A DNA stretch of 64,000 nucleotides from Hypoxylon rubiginosum (lineage: Eukaryota; Ascomycota; Sordariomycetes; Xylariales; Hypoxylaceae). The translations under genes were made by a program, and so were the position numbers. The notes beneath the pieces are model-generated. The model was given only the letters and a program-made list of their open reading frames with translations, was not told the DNA's origin and did no database searches. Below, one piece after another: positions 23,285-34,038 of this stretch (position 1 is its first letter; every line of letters starts with the position of its first letter). Where the stretch lies: NCBI GenBank assembly GCA_902806565.1, contig CADCXA010000048.1, positions 62,001 to 126,000 on the forward strand, given 5' to 3'.

Positions 23285-25342
23285 TCAGTCATCCTTCGAC
23301 GAATCCTTCTCCCGCTCCTCCCTGGTTTCGGTCACCGGATCCGGAGTCGGGTCCGGCCTGCTGTCGTCGGTCCTCGTCCGCATCCTCATCAGGACTTCGG
23401 CGGCCTCGGCGGCATACTTGCACTTCATGCGGATGGTGCGGCCATATTTATAGAACAGGAATGGGAAGGGCAGGCACGCGAGGGCGAGGAACGCGGGGAT
23501 CGAGCTGGCCCAATGGATACCGAGGTTGTCGTACATGGCGGTCGTGAAGAGAGGGAACGCAGCACCGAAGAGACTTCGCAAGACCGAGTTCGCGGCTAAA
23601 ACCGACGCTGCGTAGATGACGTCTAGTTTCGAGTTAGTCGCGGCCCTGCATTCGCACGCTCGGAAAGGGGAATGGCTTACATGAATCGATGAGATAGTTC
23701 ATCAAGCTCAGGAAAACGAGGACTAAACCAGCGGCGAAGAATGCCGACGCGATGATGCACACGATCCAGTGGATTTCGGGACCGTTTGTCCACGCAAACC
23801 AGAAAAGCCCGATGGGCAGCAGAACGGAGCCGATCAGGGCGGATGGCAATCGTGCTTCGGGAGGCGCATGGCCTCCGTGGGCTGCTGATACCTTCGCATA
23901 GCGGGAGTTGTCGTAGATGGAAAAGAATACCGCAGACATCATCCCTACCGCGACGCCTAGGAAGGCCAATCCGCCGATTCCCGGAGACCACCCGCGCTGC
24001 TGTTGAAACACAATAGGGAAGGCGGCGAACATCATGTATAAGGTACCGCTGAGAACGATACGGGTTAGTATTGTCCACTCCCGTCAAGTTATAGATATTG
24101 GGCTAGGTATCACGTACTATATGATAGCCATGTAGAGAGAAGTGAGAGCGACGATAGGTTCGCGGAAAAGGAGTATCCAAGGCCGAGATAGCGCGACCTT
24201 GAACTCCTGGCTCACAGTCTTCTTCGGTCGGCCGGCGTCGAGCTTGGATACGTACACTTTCCCACTGACCTTGGACAGCTTCGCCGCCCGCTTGCGGAGA
24301 AGGATGGGAGCATAGGTCTCGGGGACGAGCAGCGAGCACATGATCCAGAGAAGACCGGTAAAGGTCGCCGTTAGGCCCTCGACCCATCTCCATCCTCCCG
24401 CCACGCCGAGGAAGCCGCCGGCGATAGGGCCGATGGATGGTCCTAGGAAGGGGGCCTGGAACAAATCAAGATTAGGTTAATAAACGAGCCGCTTGTCACG
24501 CACACACACACAGCCTGCTACGTCTGACGTGACCGAACTTGGGGTAACACATACAGTAGCAAATATAGCAGTAGCCAAGCCTCTCTCCTGAGCTATGAAC
24601 ATGTCGGCGATGACCCCGCCGGAATTAGTCAATGGGGAACTTCCAAAGGTGCCGGCGAAGAAGCGGAGGATGATAAGCGTTTGAATATTCGGTGCGCCCG
24701 CCGCGCCGGCATTAAACGCTGTCAAAACCATATACTATGGCCGCGTGTGATTAATGGTTGTTCGTAAGCGGACTCGGAAAGGAGAACGTGGATCTTTCCC
24801 GTGGACTTACCGTAAGAAAGAATAATTTTTGTCTACCAAACATTTCGGACAGTGGCGCCCACAGCAATGGTCTTGTGAAGAGGTGAGTTAGCAGGAAGCG
24901 TCGCAATAGGGGTTAGAAAGGACGCGAGCAGCGCCTACCCTAGGGCAAACCCGAGGACGAAGAGGGAGACACCCAGAATTGCGACCTCGTTGCTGATGTG
25001 GAATTCCCGAATGACATCACCAATACCTCCAGAGTAGGCCGTGGAGACGAAAGAGACGGCGAGGACTGCGAAGGCTTGCAGGATGGTGATGCCCCATTTC
25101 TTCCATTTCGAGAACTTCATCGGATTCTTGGGGTCGTCGGGGAGGAAGTCGACTATGAAGGGGTCGTCGCTCGTACCGCTTCCTCTATAGTCCCATTCCA
25201 AGACCACGGGTGTGACTCCGGCCTGATCGAACTGGCGCTTAAAGTATGATAATCCCTTACCAGGCTTTTGCGATTCGACGTCACGGTCGGGCTCTGTCGC
25301 CGTGACAGATAAATCCGAAGAAGACGGCTCTGGCGGCGACAT
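23285..25342 (-). CDS. MFS transporter, DHA1 (drug/polyamine:H+ antiporter) type
   Basis: Twelve-helix major facilitator, 562 aa, most like fungal DHA1 exporters (Flu1/Tpo1-like). Six exons on the minus strand: 25342-24939, 24871-24811, 24734-24555, 24455-24118, 24048-23681 and 23622-23285. All introns are GT..AG and the phases close exactly. The N-terminal cytosolic tail is acidic and Ser-rich (about 90 residues, with the family-typical [14 protein letters not shown] before helix 1). Motif A appears as [11 protein letters not shown] between helices 2 and 3. The antiporter-type segment [14 protein letters not shown] and [13 protein letters not shown] (motif C region) follow. The middle loop is Lys/Arg-rich. 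The C-terminal tail after [13 protein letters not shown] is long and charged. The substrate cannot be told from sequence. It is transcribed away from RCM1 across a 1.5 kb shared upstream region. Confidence 0.9.
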
Positions 25343-25927
25343 GGTCGAGATGTGTTGACTAGGAGGTAGTAATGTCTAATACTCAGCTCCTACCAGTGGT
25401 GCCTTATATGTATACCTATCTAAGGTAGGCTCTACTGTGAGTGAGAGGGGGACTTGGTGTGGCTGTCTAGGTATCTATACGTCCTACTAGGTATGTAGGT
25501 AGACGTGATCGAGTTTGAAACGGGCCACCCTCCTCATATATATTTTGTTTGTGCGGGAATCCGTATGACCTGCGTTCCGTGTAGATCTGGACATATGTAA
25601 AAAGTTATACAAATCGCATATTCGGCGCTTCGCCGTTCCTGTCCCCCCTTCATAAGTGCTGATCGACGTGACTCCATCAGGATTCGTTGACCTTTGTGCA
25701 GAGTTATGCAGCGTGATACAGACGAAATTAAACTGTTTGCGGGCTTGGTATGTTCACCGGAACCTTTTAAATCCGGCGCACAACTACCGGACTACTTACA
25801 TAGTGCCAGCCGTATGTCTCATGTATTTATTTACTACATATATATACTTACATGTAGATGGTAGGGTGACAGGGTAGGAGGTAGGTATGCAATCTCTATG
25901 GTGTAATAAGCTCCTAACTGGATGGTC

Positions 25928-25969
25928 TACCTGCCTACATGTAGCTACATACATACATGTAGGTAGGTA
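25928..25969. repeat. 16-base inverted repeat of TACCTACCTACATGTA type
   Basis: The left arm 25928-25943 and right arm 25954-25969 are reverse complements with one mismatch and a 10-base spacer. It is made of the same words that recur singly in the gaps of this window. Confidence 0.8.
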
Positions 25970-26763
25970 TCTCGAATTTCAACTGGTAGTATGCAAAACG
26001 CCCTATGTCCCCGTCCTCCCCCCCGCGGTCTAGGATTGGCTGGGTCTACCAACGTCCGAAGATGCGGCTAGATTGCACAAATTAGCGTCGTGGTAGTCTG
26101 CAAAAGGAGTCCCAACCCGATGGAACGTAGAATCTTACACCCTTACAGAAGAACGTGCCGCAGAAGAATGACATGACATGCTTCGACATGACAACTGCGT
26201 AGCCTTCCGGGATTCGTTCCAAAGCCGGGCCGAGTTCGTTAGTTCCATTATACTTGGTAATACTAGCGTAGGAAGCAAAAGAGAGAGGAATTGTTACTTT
26301 AATAAACATATAATAACGTACACAGTACTGCCTAATATCGAAGCTACGTTCCCGGAGTAGGAGACTGAAATTAAATGTATGCTAAATATTCACTGCCAAG
26401 CCAGGTTAGAGCAAGCCATGACTTTGCCATGTTGATAAGAAATGAAGAGCAGCCATCGTCTATTGCGTTCTAGAAGTACATGTAGTACATGTAGATCATG
26501 TAGATGTATAAGGCGGGACAAGCCGCAATGTTACATTATGTACATTCATGCGGGGTCCGGAGATTGGGGAATTACCTTATGTAGTATTTTTGCCAGGTAC
26601 CGGTATCCTGCTATCCCAGCTTATCGATAATAATACACGGTTAATTTTTTTGTTTTATTTATTTTTTGGTTTCAAAAATCCAAGTCACCTTGTCACTTTG
26701 AGATAGCTGCCGGTTACCTTATGATAGGGCAAGGATTTATACCTTCCAAGTATGACATACGAC

Positions 26764-26795
26764 CATATAACATATAACATATGACATATGACATA
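26764..26795. repeat. Direct repeats CATATAA / CATATGA
   Basis: Four to five tandem 7-8-base units (ACATATA, ACATATG) ending about 25 bases before the RCM1 start codon. This is probably part of the promoter or leader; the role is unknown. Confidence 0.6.
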
Positions 26796-26818
26796 CCCCA
26801 GAACATGCACTCGCAAGG

Positions 26819-28582
26819 ATGTCTCTATACCATGAGACCGCTGACGTCTTGTCGGCTACTTCTGGCGGCAACCTGAAGACTCGCATCTTTGGCAATAAAG
26901 ATTTAAAATCCCCCCAGCAGCAAGTCTACGCCTTAGCATTGGAGACGTGTAAATGGAGCCCCGTGCTTAAGGAGGTCGTCGACAACTCGGAACTCTTGCG
27001 ACACGAGCGCAAGCTGAGTCCCTTGCTTGCTCTACTGCTCGTTCACGACTTCTTACTCTCCAAGAAGGGCATTGCGCTCCCGGCTACCCATGGTCTAAGA
27101 GTATCCATTGACCGCCACAAGGCGCGTTTAAACGCCGAATTTACTAGGGCACGGCTTCGGAGAAAGGCTGGGTCGGTCGAAACATTGAGACAACAGATAA
27201 CTACCGAGTTCTTGGGCGATGCCGCCGGTTATCCAAGATGGGTACGTGTGAATGCTCTAAAGACGACCGTGGAGGATCAGTTGGCAACTACATTTGTCGA
27301 CTTCGCTAGGGTCCTTAGTGTGAGGGAGGTGACTGCATCTCCTGGCAAGTTTCTACATGTTGACGACCACATACCGAACCTTCTGGCTGTATCCCCGAGT
27401 TTCCAGATCACCAAGACAGAAGCCTATACCTCTGGAGCTCTAATCCTCCAGGATAAGGCCTCCTGCTTCCCTGCTTACCTGCTAGATCCTCGGTCTGAGG
27501 ATGGCCATGTCATCGACTCGTGCTCAGCGCCTGGGAACAAAACAACCCACCTCGCCGCCATTGTGCATTCCCGGGTTCCGGAGAACGAGGAATGTTCACA
27601 GACCGTGTATGCGTTTGAGAAAGACGCGAAACGTTCCCGGACGCTAGAGAAGATGGTCAAGCTTGCCGGTGCCAAGGAGATTACGCGGATGAGTTTTGGC
27701 CAGGACTTTCTAAAGGTCGACCCGAATTCCGAACTGTTCAGAAACGTTGGGTGTTTGCTTCTTGATCCGAGCTGCTCGGGCAGCGGAATAGTCGGCAGGG
27801 ATGAAATGCCAACAATACATCTACCCGAGGCTCCAGGTGCATCCAAAAGCCAGCCAGCCAATCCAAACCGTAAGCGTAAGCGGGAAGGTCCTGACGCCGT
27901 AGCAGAAAAGCCACAGCCTATCATAGTCGATGATGACGGAAAGGAGACCTTAGTCTCTTCCGAGAAGGAACTGAAGGCGCGCCTAGAAGCATTATCTTCG
28001 TTCCAGCTGACGCTACTTCTCCATGCCTTCAAATTCCCCGCCGCTAGGAAGATCACGTACTCGACGTGCTCGATCCACGCCGAAGAAAACGAGCTGGTGG
28101 CCCTAAAAGCCTTGCAATCCGACGTGGCTAAAGAGAGGGGCTGGCGCATACTGCCGCGAGATCAGCAGGTCCGCGGCCTGCGTGACTGGCCAGTCAGAGG
28201 GTCCGTCGACGCGAGTAACGGGGATTCCGAGATCGCGGAGGCGTGCATTCGGTCGTATCAAAACGATGGCCGAGGAGTCATGGGTTTCTTTGTCGCCGCT
28301 TTTGTTCGCGACGTGCGATCTGATGCCGAGGATGGCGATGGCCCTTACCTCCGCGATGAAGATGGTCATATAATACGGGATAGCACGGGCATGCCGACTC
28401 TGAAACCGGGAATGAGGCCTGGGCTTTCAAAAATTCCGGACTCCTCCAGTCAAGCTGTGCAAGAGGACGATCACGGCGACATCGAAGACGAGGAAGATGA
28501 TGACGACGCGAGTGACCTAAGTAGCGACGACAACGACACGAGCGACAGTGACGAAGGCGAATGGAATGGGTTTGGCGATTGA
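26819..28582 (+). CDS. RCM1: 25S rRNA (cytosine-C5)-methyltransferase, Rcm1/NSUN5 type
   Basis: SAM-dependent enzyme that methylates a cytosine in large-subunit rRNA (m5C2278 in yeast 25S) in the nucleolus. Intronless, 587 aa. The N-terminal helical/RNA-binding part (residues about 1-130) is followed by PRWVRVNALKTT and the NOL1/NOP2/Sun fold. Motif I is DSCSAPGNKTTHLAA near residue 232. The proton-shuttle cysteine sits in DPSCSGSG near 316 and the nucleophile region is TYSTCSIHAEENE near 413. Between the last two lies a fungal insertion with a basic NRKRKR stretch, possibly a nuclear-localisation signal. The last ~50 residues are a highly acidic Asp/Ser/Glu tail, common in nucleolar proteins. 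The ATG has a good context (AAGGATGTC). The family assignment is firm; orthology to RCM1 rather than another Nop2-like gene rests on the overall pattern. Confidence 0.93.
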   Translation: MSLYHETADVLSATSGGNLKTRIFGNKDLKSPQQQVYALALETCKWSPVLKEVVDNSELLRHERKLSPLLALLLVHDFLLSKKGIALPATHGLRVSIDRHKARLNAEFTRARLRRKAGSVETLRQQITTEFLGDAAGYPRWVRVNALKTTVEDQLATTFVDFARVLSVREVTASPGKFLHVDDHIPNLLAVSPSFQITKTEAYTSGALILQDKASCFPAYLLDPRSEDGHVIDSCSAPGNKTTHLAAIVHSRVPENEECSQTVYAFEKDAKRSRTLEKMVKLAGAKEITRMSFGQDFLKVDPNSELFRNVGCLLLDPSCSGSGIVGRDEMPTIHLPEAPGASKSQPANPNRKRKREGPDAVAEKPQPIIVDDDGKETLVSSEKELKARLEALSSFQLTLLLHAFKFPAARKITYSTCSIHAEENELVALKALQSDVAKERGWRILPRDQQVRGLRDWPVRGSVDASNGDSEIAEACIRSYQNDGRGVMGFFVAAFVRDVRSDAEDGDGPYLRDEDGHIIRDSTGMPTLKPGMRPGLSKIPDSSSQAVQEDDHGDIEDEEDDDDASDLSSDDNDTSDSDEGEWNGFGD

Positions 28583-29503
28583 ATTCATGGCAAATTGAGA
28601 CGGATATACCCAAGAAAACTTCTCTTTACGAGGATGGCATATACTGAATATAGCGGTTCTCACAACTGACTGGATTTCCTCACATGCTTCTTATACTGAG
28701 CCGGCTAACTATTTCCAGTCCTCACCCGGGCCCCTGGCACTGCCGCAACAATCGAAATAGAGCCGTGCAGAAGAATAGCCAGATATCTATGAGAATTATA
28801 TATATAAGCACATAGCGGGTGCAAACTACGGCCGTGTGTTAACGGTCTCACCACATCCAGCTGTCATGTCCCGCTACATTGCCCAACTGACTACTACACC
28901 GTAAGATTTTGATAGTTCTCCTCAAACATTCATGTGCTCTCGGCGATGAGACTAGCACTAATTGTGATAACTCTTAAAAGGAGATAATAGAAATAGGGGT
29001 GAATAAACGTAGACAATAGAGGGATTATTCACTATTCAACAGTAGAGTGTATTTTCCCATCAAAATATAGATAGGTTAGAATTGAACTTCATGTCCAGTA
29101 AAATGTATGCAAATATTTTACATCAAGAATCGAAGGGAGGTGATAGATATGGCAAACTATCACCCCAAGTTTTGACGGCGTCCCATACCCGAGACACGCC
29201 ATATGAAGAAGGTATCATCGGCAGTGAAGTGATCCCATCGCTAAAATCTTCCCAGACTTCTTTTGCCGCTTCTTAGGTAGGAGGTAGATATCACAAAAAG
29301 ATCCTCGAACCAAAAAAGAAGAGAAAAAAAGATATCCCAATCATGCCCTCCCACGTAAATATCCTCTATCCATCATGCGACCAAACCCATAGCTACGCCG
29401 CGCATTTCCCTAGAAAAGTTGTGTAGGTATGTACACACAAAGAATCGAATTTTGTTCCTCCTTTTTATATCTGACTCGTCTTATACCCGTCTTTCCCGTT
29501 CAT
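28583..29503. other. Convergent intergenic region
   Basis: 921 bp between the ends of RCM1 and the DUF1996 gene. It is A/T-rich with short unsupported frames only. Confidence 0.55.
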
Positions 29504-31137
29504 CTATCGGCGACCTGCGAAGTCACCGTGGACGTGGCGGTTCAGATGGCCGTGGGTGTGGAAGGGGACACGGCGGCGGCGGATAGGGGCGGGCGTGGAC
29601 TCGGGAAGAACGGTGGTGGTGGATGTGACGGTAACGTAGTCGTATACCGTCATGACATTCGCGTTCGCATTCCCAGCCTCGGGGTTGGAGTCAACCGCGG
29701 GTGCGGCTTCGGCAGCGGCGGTGACGGCGGGTGCTGCGACCTCGACGGACGAGCTGCTGGCTTCGTTGGGCAACTCGAGGAAGGCATTGCCGGTGGGGGA
29801 GGAGGCGTTCTCGGTGGCCTGGCTGGTCGCCTCGGTTGTCGCTTCACTGGCCTCGGTGGCCTGCGAAGTAGAAGACTCCTTCGCTGCGGCAGTGCTGGTA
29901 GGGTAGGTCGAGCTGACAGGCTCCGAGGACGATGATTCGGACGAGTCCGAGCCGGAGCCGGAGCTGCTGTCAACACCACCCTTGCCCCAGCCGGTGACGG
30001 GGACGTTCAGGGGAAGCGACTTCAGCACCTGCGACACCTTTACCATGGTACCGATGGCGGGCTGGATGGCGCAGTCCTTGTTGTCGTTGACGCCGCCGGG
30101 GATGTTCGGGCAGTTCTCCATGCCGATCGTGCCGACGTTGCAAGTATCGATGATGGTCTGGAGAGTGTCCTGATCCCAGCCGGAGATGAAGTCGCCGTGC
30201 GAGGCGTAGCCGGTAGCGTCGCCGTTGGACAGGACGAAAGGCTGCGTCTTTCCGTCGGGCGTCCACCGGTCCTTGAACGAGGGCGTGTCCCAATAAACTT
30301 CGTAGAAGAGATGAGGTAGATGTACCCAGCCGGCGGGGCACGTCTGGAGGCCGTCTTCGCTTGTGGGCCAGGCCATGTTGTTCTCGTAGTCGTCGATGCC
30401 CGCCTCGGGATTATAGCACGAAGGGAAATGGATGTCCTGCCGGAGAGGCGAGTAGGTGCCGTCACAGTCGTACAGGGGAAAGCCCGCACCCGCGCCCTGG
30501 TTGTTGGGATCCTGCATACCGGCCATGGTCCCGTCCGAGCCTACAGGGTAGGAAGCCGGGTTGTAGCTCTGTCGAGGGCAGGTCCATTGAATCTGCTGGA
30601 TCGGGCCCTTGGTAGGGTCAAGATTGCTTCCACCTCCAAATGCCGGGGGATCTCTGGTCTTGGTGTCACCACTCAGCATCTTCAACCCAGGAGGGAACGG
30701 TTCGATGGTGCTGTTGCTGGGCTCGAAGCTGTGCATACGTGTTAGTCGAGTGTTGTTGGCGACAGTAGTCAGGGATATACCTACAAGTAGTACACGTTCA
30801 TGTAATATAGGGGCACTTTCTCGAAGCTAGATTGATCCTTGGGGTCCTGGAAGAAGAGTGTGGGGACCCAGTAGTTGCTCTTGTCGTTCTTGACGGTGGC
30901 CGTTGTGCAGTCTGAGCTCAACAAGTCGTCACCTCGCGTGTCAATACCAAAGTTACTTCCTCCCATGATACTGTGATAATGGGTTGCTTCTGCTCCGGGG
31001 TTGACGACGGGGTCCATAGGACCCTCGGTCAGGAACTGGTTACGGGTGAAGTGCAAAACGGCGAAGGTCATATCCGTCTTGACGGCCGCAGCCATGGGAG
31101 CCAAAGAGGCCAGGGTGCCAGCAGTTGAGAACTTCAT
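29504..31137 (-). CDS. Secreted DUF1996 protein with Ser/Thr stalk and His-rich tail
   Basis: Exons on the minus strand are 31137-30785 and 30728-29504. The 56-bp intron joins ..NVYYF-FEPSNSTIEP.. and gives 525 aa. A signal peptide (MKFSTAGTLASLAPMAAAV) is followed by the DUF1996 domain over roughly residues 25-320. It carries the family hallmarks PMDPVVNPG..THYHSIMGGSNF, DIHFPSCYN, CPAGWVHLPHLFYEVYWDT and SHGDFISGWDQDTL. The function of DUF1996 is not established; members are extracellular or wall-associated. A Ser/Thr/Ala/Glu-rich stalk follows. The protein ends not with a GPI signal but with RRRRVPFHTHGHLNRHVHGD, a basic tail containing three HxH pairs. This tail could bind metal or anionic wall polymers, which is inference. 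Confidence 0.9.
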
Positions 31138-34038
31138 GTCTGTGTCTGCTGTTTCTCCTTGTACAACTTAGGTACGTATTCTGTGTGTCAAAGCAAGCGT
31201 TTGTGATGCCTGGAGCTCTTGTCTCAGAGAATGGAAGTATATGTCTATGTTTAAATGCTTATACCGGAGCACCTTTTGGAAAAAAGACTGTCTGACGAGG
31301 CGTTTGGGTGTATAGTGACTCAGGATATCGACTCTCGAGCCTTGGATACAGGTGGCCTGCCGAAGAAAGAAGGGACAAACAAATATTTGTTTGGTAAAAT
31401 GAACGGTCGACTCAGCCGGCGGAGCAGTGAAAAAAAGGAGTGGAACGACAAGAAATGAATGAACGGTCGAAACCCAGTACAGCAGACAGATAGTTGCAAG
31501 GTGAAGAAGGCGGAGAGAGAGAAGGAGAGGTAAATCACCTAGACCACCGAGGAGCTCGTATATTAATTATAGTGGAACATGTTTCTTTGGTCTATGGGTT
31601 CTACATACATACATGCACACATAGGGCCCCCTCTGCGCTTACACGGCCCACAGGTATGGCGCGATTGGCCACCAACAACCCATCTGGCAAGACAAAGGCC
31701 CATTGACAGCCCCGGAATGTACATAGAAGGTGAAAATAGAGTGGTCGTGGCCGTGGTGGGTAGCGAGAAGCGCACCATGTCAGGGGAGGAGGTTGAATGT
31801 TCGTGGTGGGGAAAGGGGTTGAAATCTTGGCAGGTCTAGCTGGTTCGGCCGATGGGTGGTGATGGCTGCCGATAGGTCTAGGTTGTAATGCTACGCTAGT
31901 AGAAGAAGGGCTGGCGCGAAGCCATTCGCCGAATCAATTATGCAGGGGCAGGGCAGAGCACGAATAGCAGAGCAGCAAGCGGCAAAACCCAACCGTCAAA
32001 CGCCCAAAGGGGGAAAAATCACAAGAAGAAAATTATAGAAATACAGTAAGACTTGTTATGGTAGCAAGTACCTGATATTCCCATCGCTATAACTTGCCTC
32101 ATGAAACCTGCCGTGTATCTTGAATATCTAAGCACTTGTACTGCACGTAAGCACCTCCTGTGGACAGACGCATAACGTCCACGCAGGATTTCATGATAGA
32201 CAATCTATGTGTTGTGTTTTTGAGACATGTGATTGTATCCTTTCTCTTGAGCCAGCTCCTACTTGTCATGGATAGATCGAATCGGGCGTGGCATGTAGGA
32301 TCAATCGAGTGGGTAGACACCTGGACTCGGATGGGCAGGCGGCAAGGCTAGATTTGTTTCGTTTTGTTTCCATTGACCGATTTTGACCTTGTCATCGATC
32401 ACTGCGGGCCAGAACTTCGAGAAGTTATTAGAGCCACCTGAGCCACTTTGCCGGGATGGATGGGAGGGAAATGCAAGTGGAAAGCTGATCTTTTACCCCT
32501 TTAATAAAAGAAACGGGTCTGGCCTGCCAGGTACGAAGCATCCCGGGAGCCTATAGTTTATTCCCATTAAGCTCGGGCATACCCTGAAACACGCTAACTT
32601 TGTTTTTAAAATCGGAATCCTGCTGTCTGATTGGACCCAAGTCCCGGATGCTGCCGCTATTGTCCCCCCCAAGCCCCCCAAGCATGTACCTTTGTACTTC
32701 TCGGGACCCTTCACCCTTTTACCAGGCATGAATGAAAATTTATATTTATCAACTTCCCATTCGAGTGGAGATTGCGTAGCGAAATAGAATCTGACAATAC
32801 TGGATGGGGGCTTGATGAAGGCTTCTTGTGCCGTGTTCCTATTTGCACTAGTAAGGAGTGAAGGCTGGGAAAAGAAAAAGGAGAGAGCTGCAAGCCAGAC
32901 CGTGGCTAGGTATTCCAGCGGTGTGCTGTGCTCTTCTTCATTCCCGCCTAACAAACATTTAACGTCGAATCCCGAGACACCACATACGAGCCCAAAGATT
33001 TACTGACTACCTGGAAATCACCCAATACTCGGAACTGTTTTCTGTGTTGGCATTGTCTATCATCCAGTCAAAGCTGAACAACGAATAGACTCTGCCGGGG
33101 TGGCGGGAAAGGGACGGTGACACCGGCAATAGTTTACCATTCCGATGGGTTTCCTTGGGATCGTCATTCGTCATCCGTCATCCCTTTACTCCTAGCACTG
33201 GTACGGGGCACCGCAAGGCTCTCGGGTGAAAGTGGGCGAGCTGAAGTTGCCGCCGCCTCGCCTTGCCCAAAAAGAGGGATCTTCCCGCTTTTGCTTTTGC
33301 GCGCGGCTGCGGAACCAGAACCTAAACCTGCCCAGATAAACTTGGATCTAGGTACCAACTAACCCAGCGAGCTGCTGATCTTTGCTTGGCGCGAAAACGT
33401 TTGCTATCTATCCGTAGCGTGTCCTGTCTATTTCGTTTTACGTAGTGACCGCCACCCAGGTCGTACAGCAGTTCGTTAGTTCCACCGTACACATGGCTTA
33501 CCCCATAGAAAAGGGATTGGACGTGACACCGCTAGAGAATCTGGATTAAAAAGGGCTTATATTACTCGAAAAGAATTTCATTACTCGGTCTGTGTTACGA
33601 CTGATGACGATAGTACTTGCTCAATAATTTCGAAGCCCTTCGGTTTTTCGATTGGGACATTTTATGTACGTCTTGGACTAGTATATTGGTCTTCACGTTT
33701 GCATGAGGTTCGTATCTTAATTTTATCCTGTCTCAATTATATAGATCTATCTTGACCATGAGACTACGCTTGCACAAGCACCCTGGGATGTGGTGGTAAG
33801 GTACAGGAAAGTATATATATTCTTAATGAGGCATCAACACCGATCAGGCTTATTGTGAGTGACACAACTCAACTGGAGTGTGAAGTCAAATTCATGCCGC
33901 TCTATTGCGTCTTTCACTACTCCTACTAGGTGATATCCTTTCCTTTGACCTAGTCATTATAATATAGTGCATCTAAGACCTAAACTCCAGAGGACCCAAC
34001 CAATCCGTAACGCCAATCTGATATTATACAGTATCCAT
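31138..34038. other. Gene-free region
   Basis: 2.9 kb upstream of the DUF1996 gene and downstream of the haspin gene. A minus-strand frame of 153 codons at 32493-32954 has no recognisable domain and no neighbouring splice-linked exon, so I treat it as chance. The first few hundred bases probably include the DUF1996 promoter. Confidence 0.55.

Larger units (their letters stand above)
25343..26818. promoter_or_regulatory. Divergent upstream region of MFS and RCM1 genes
   Basis: 1.5 kb between two genes read in opposite directions, with no credible gene inside. It contains an inverted repeat at 25928-25969, clustered ACATGTAG words at 26475-26505, and direct repeats of CATATAACATATGA type just before RCM1. 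Confidence 0.5.

Noticed and set aside
20049..25342. Drug-resistance or biosynthetic gene cluster (RTA1-like, PDI-like, MFS)
   Set aside because: No backbone enzyme, tailoring enzyme or pathway regulator nearby; flanking genes are housekeeping.
27475..28149. 224-codon frame antisense to RCM1
   Set aside because: A shadow of the conserved methyltransferase domain; nothing protein-like of its own.
32493..32954. 153-codon minus-strand frame
   Set aside because: No domain and low-complexity start; it is not joined to other exons and is probably chance.
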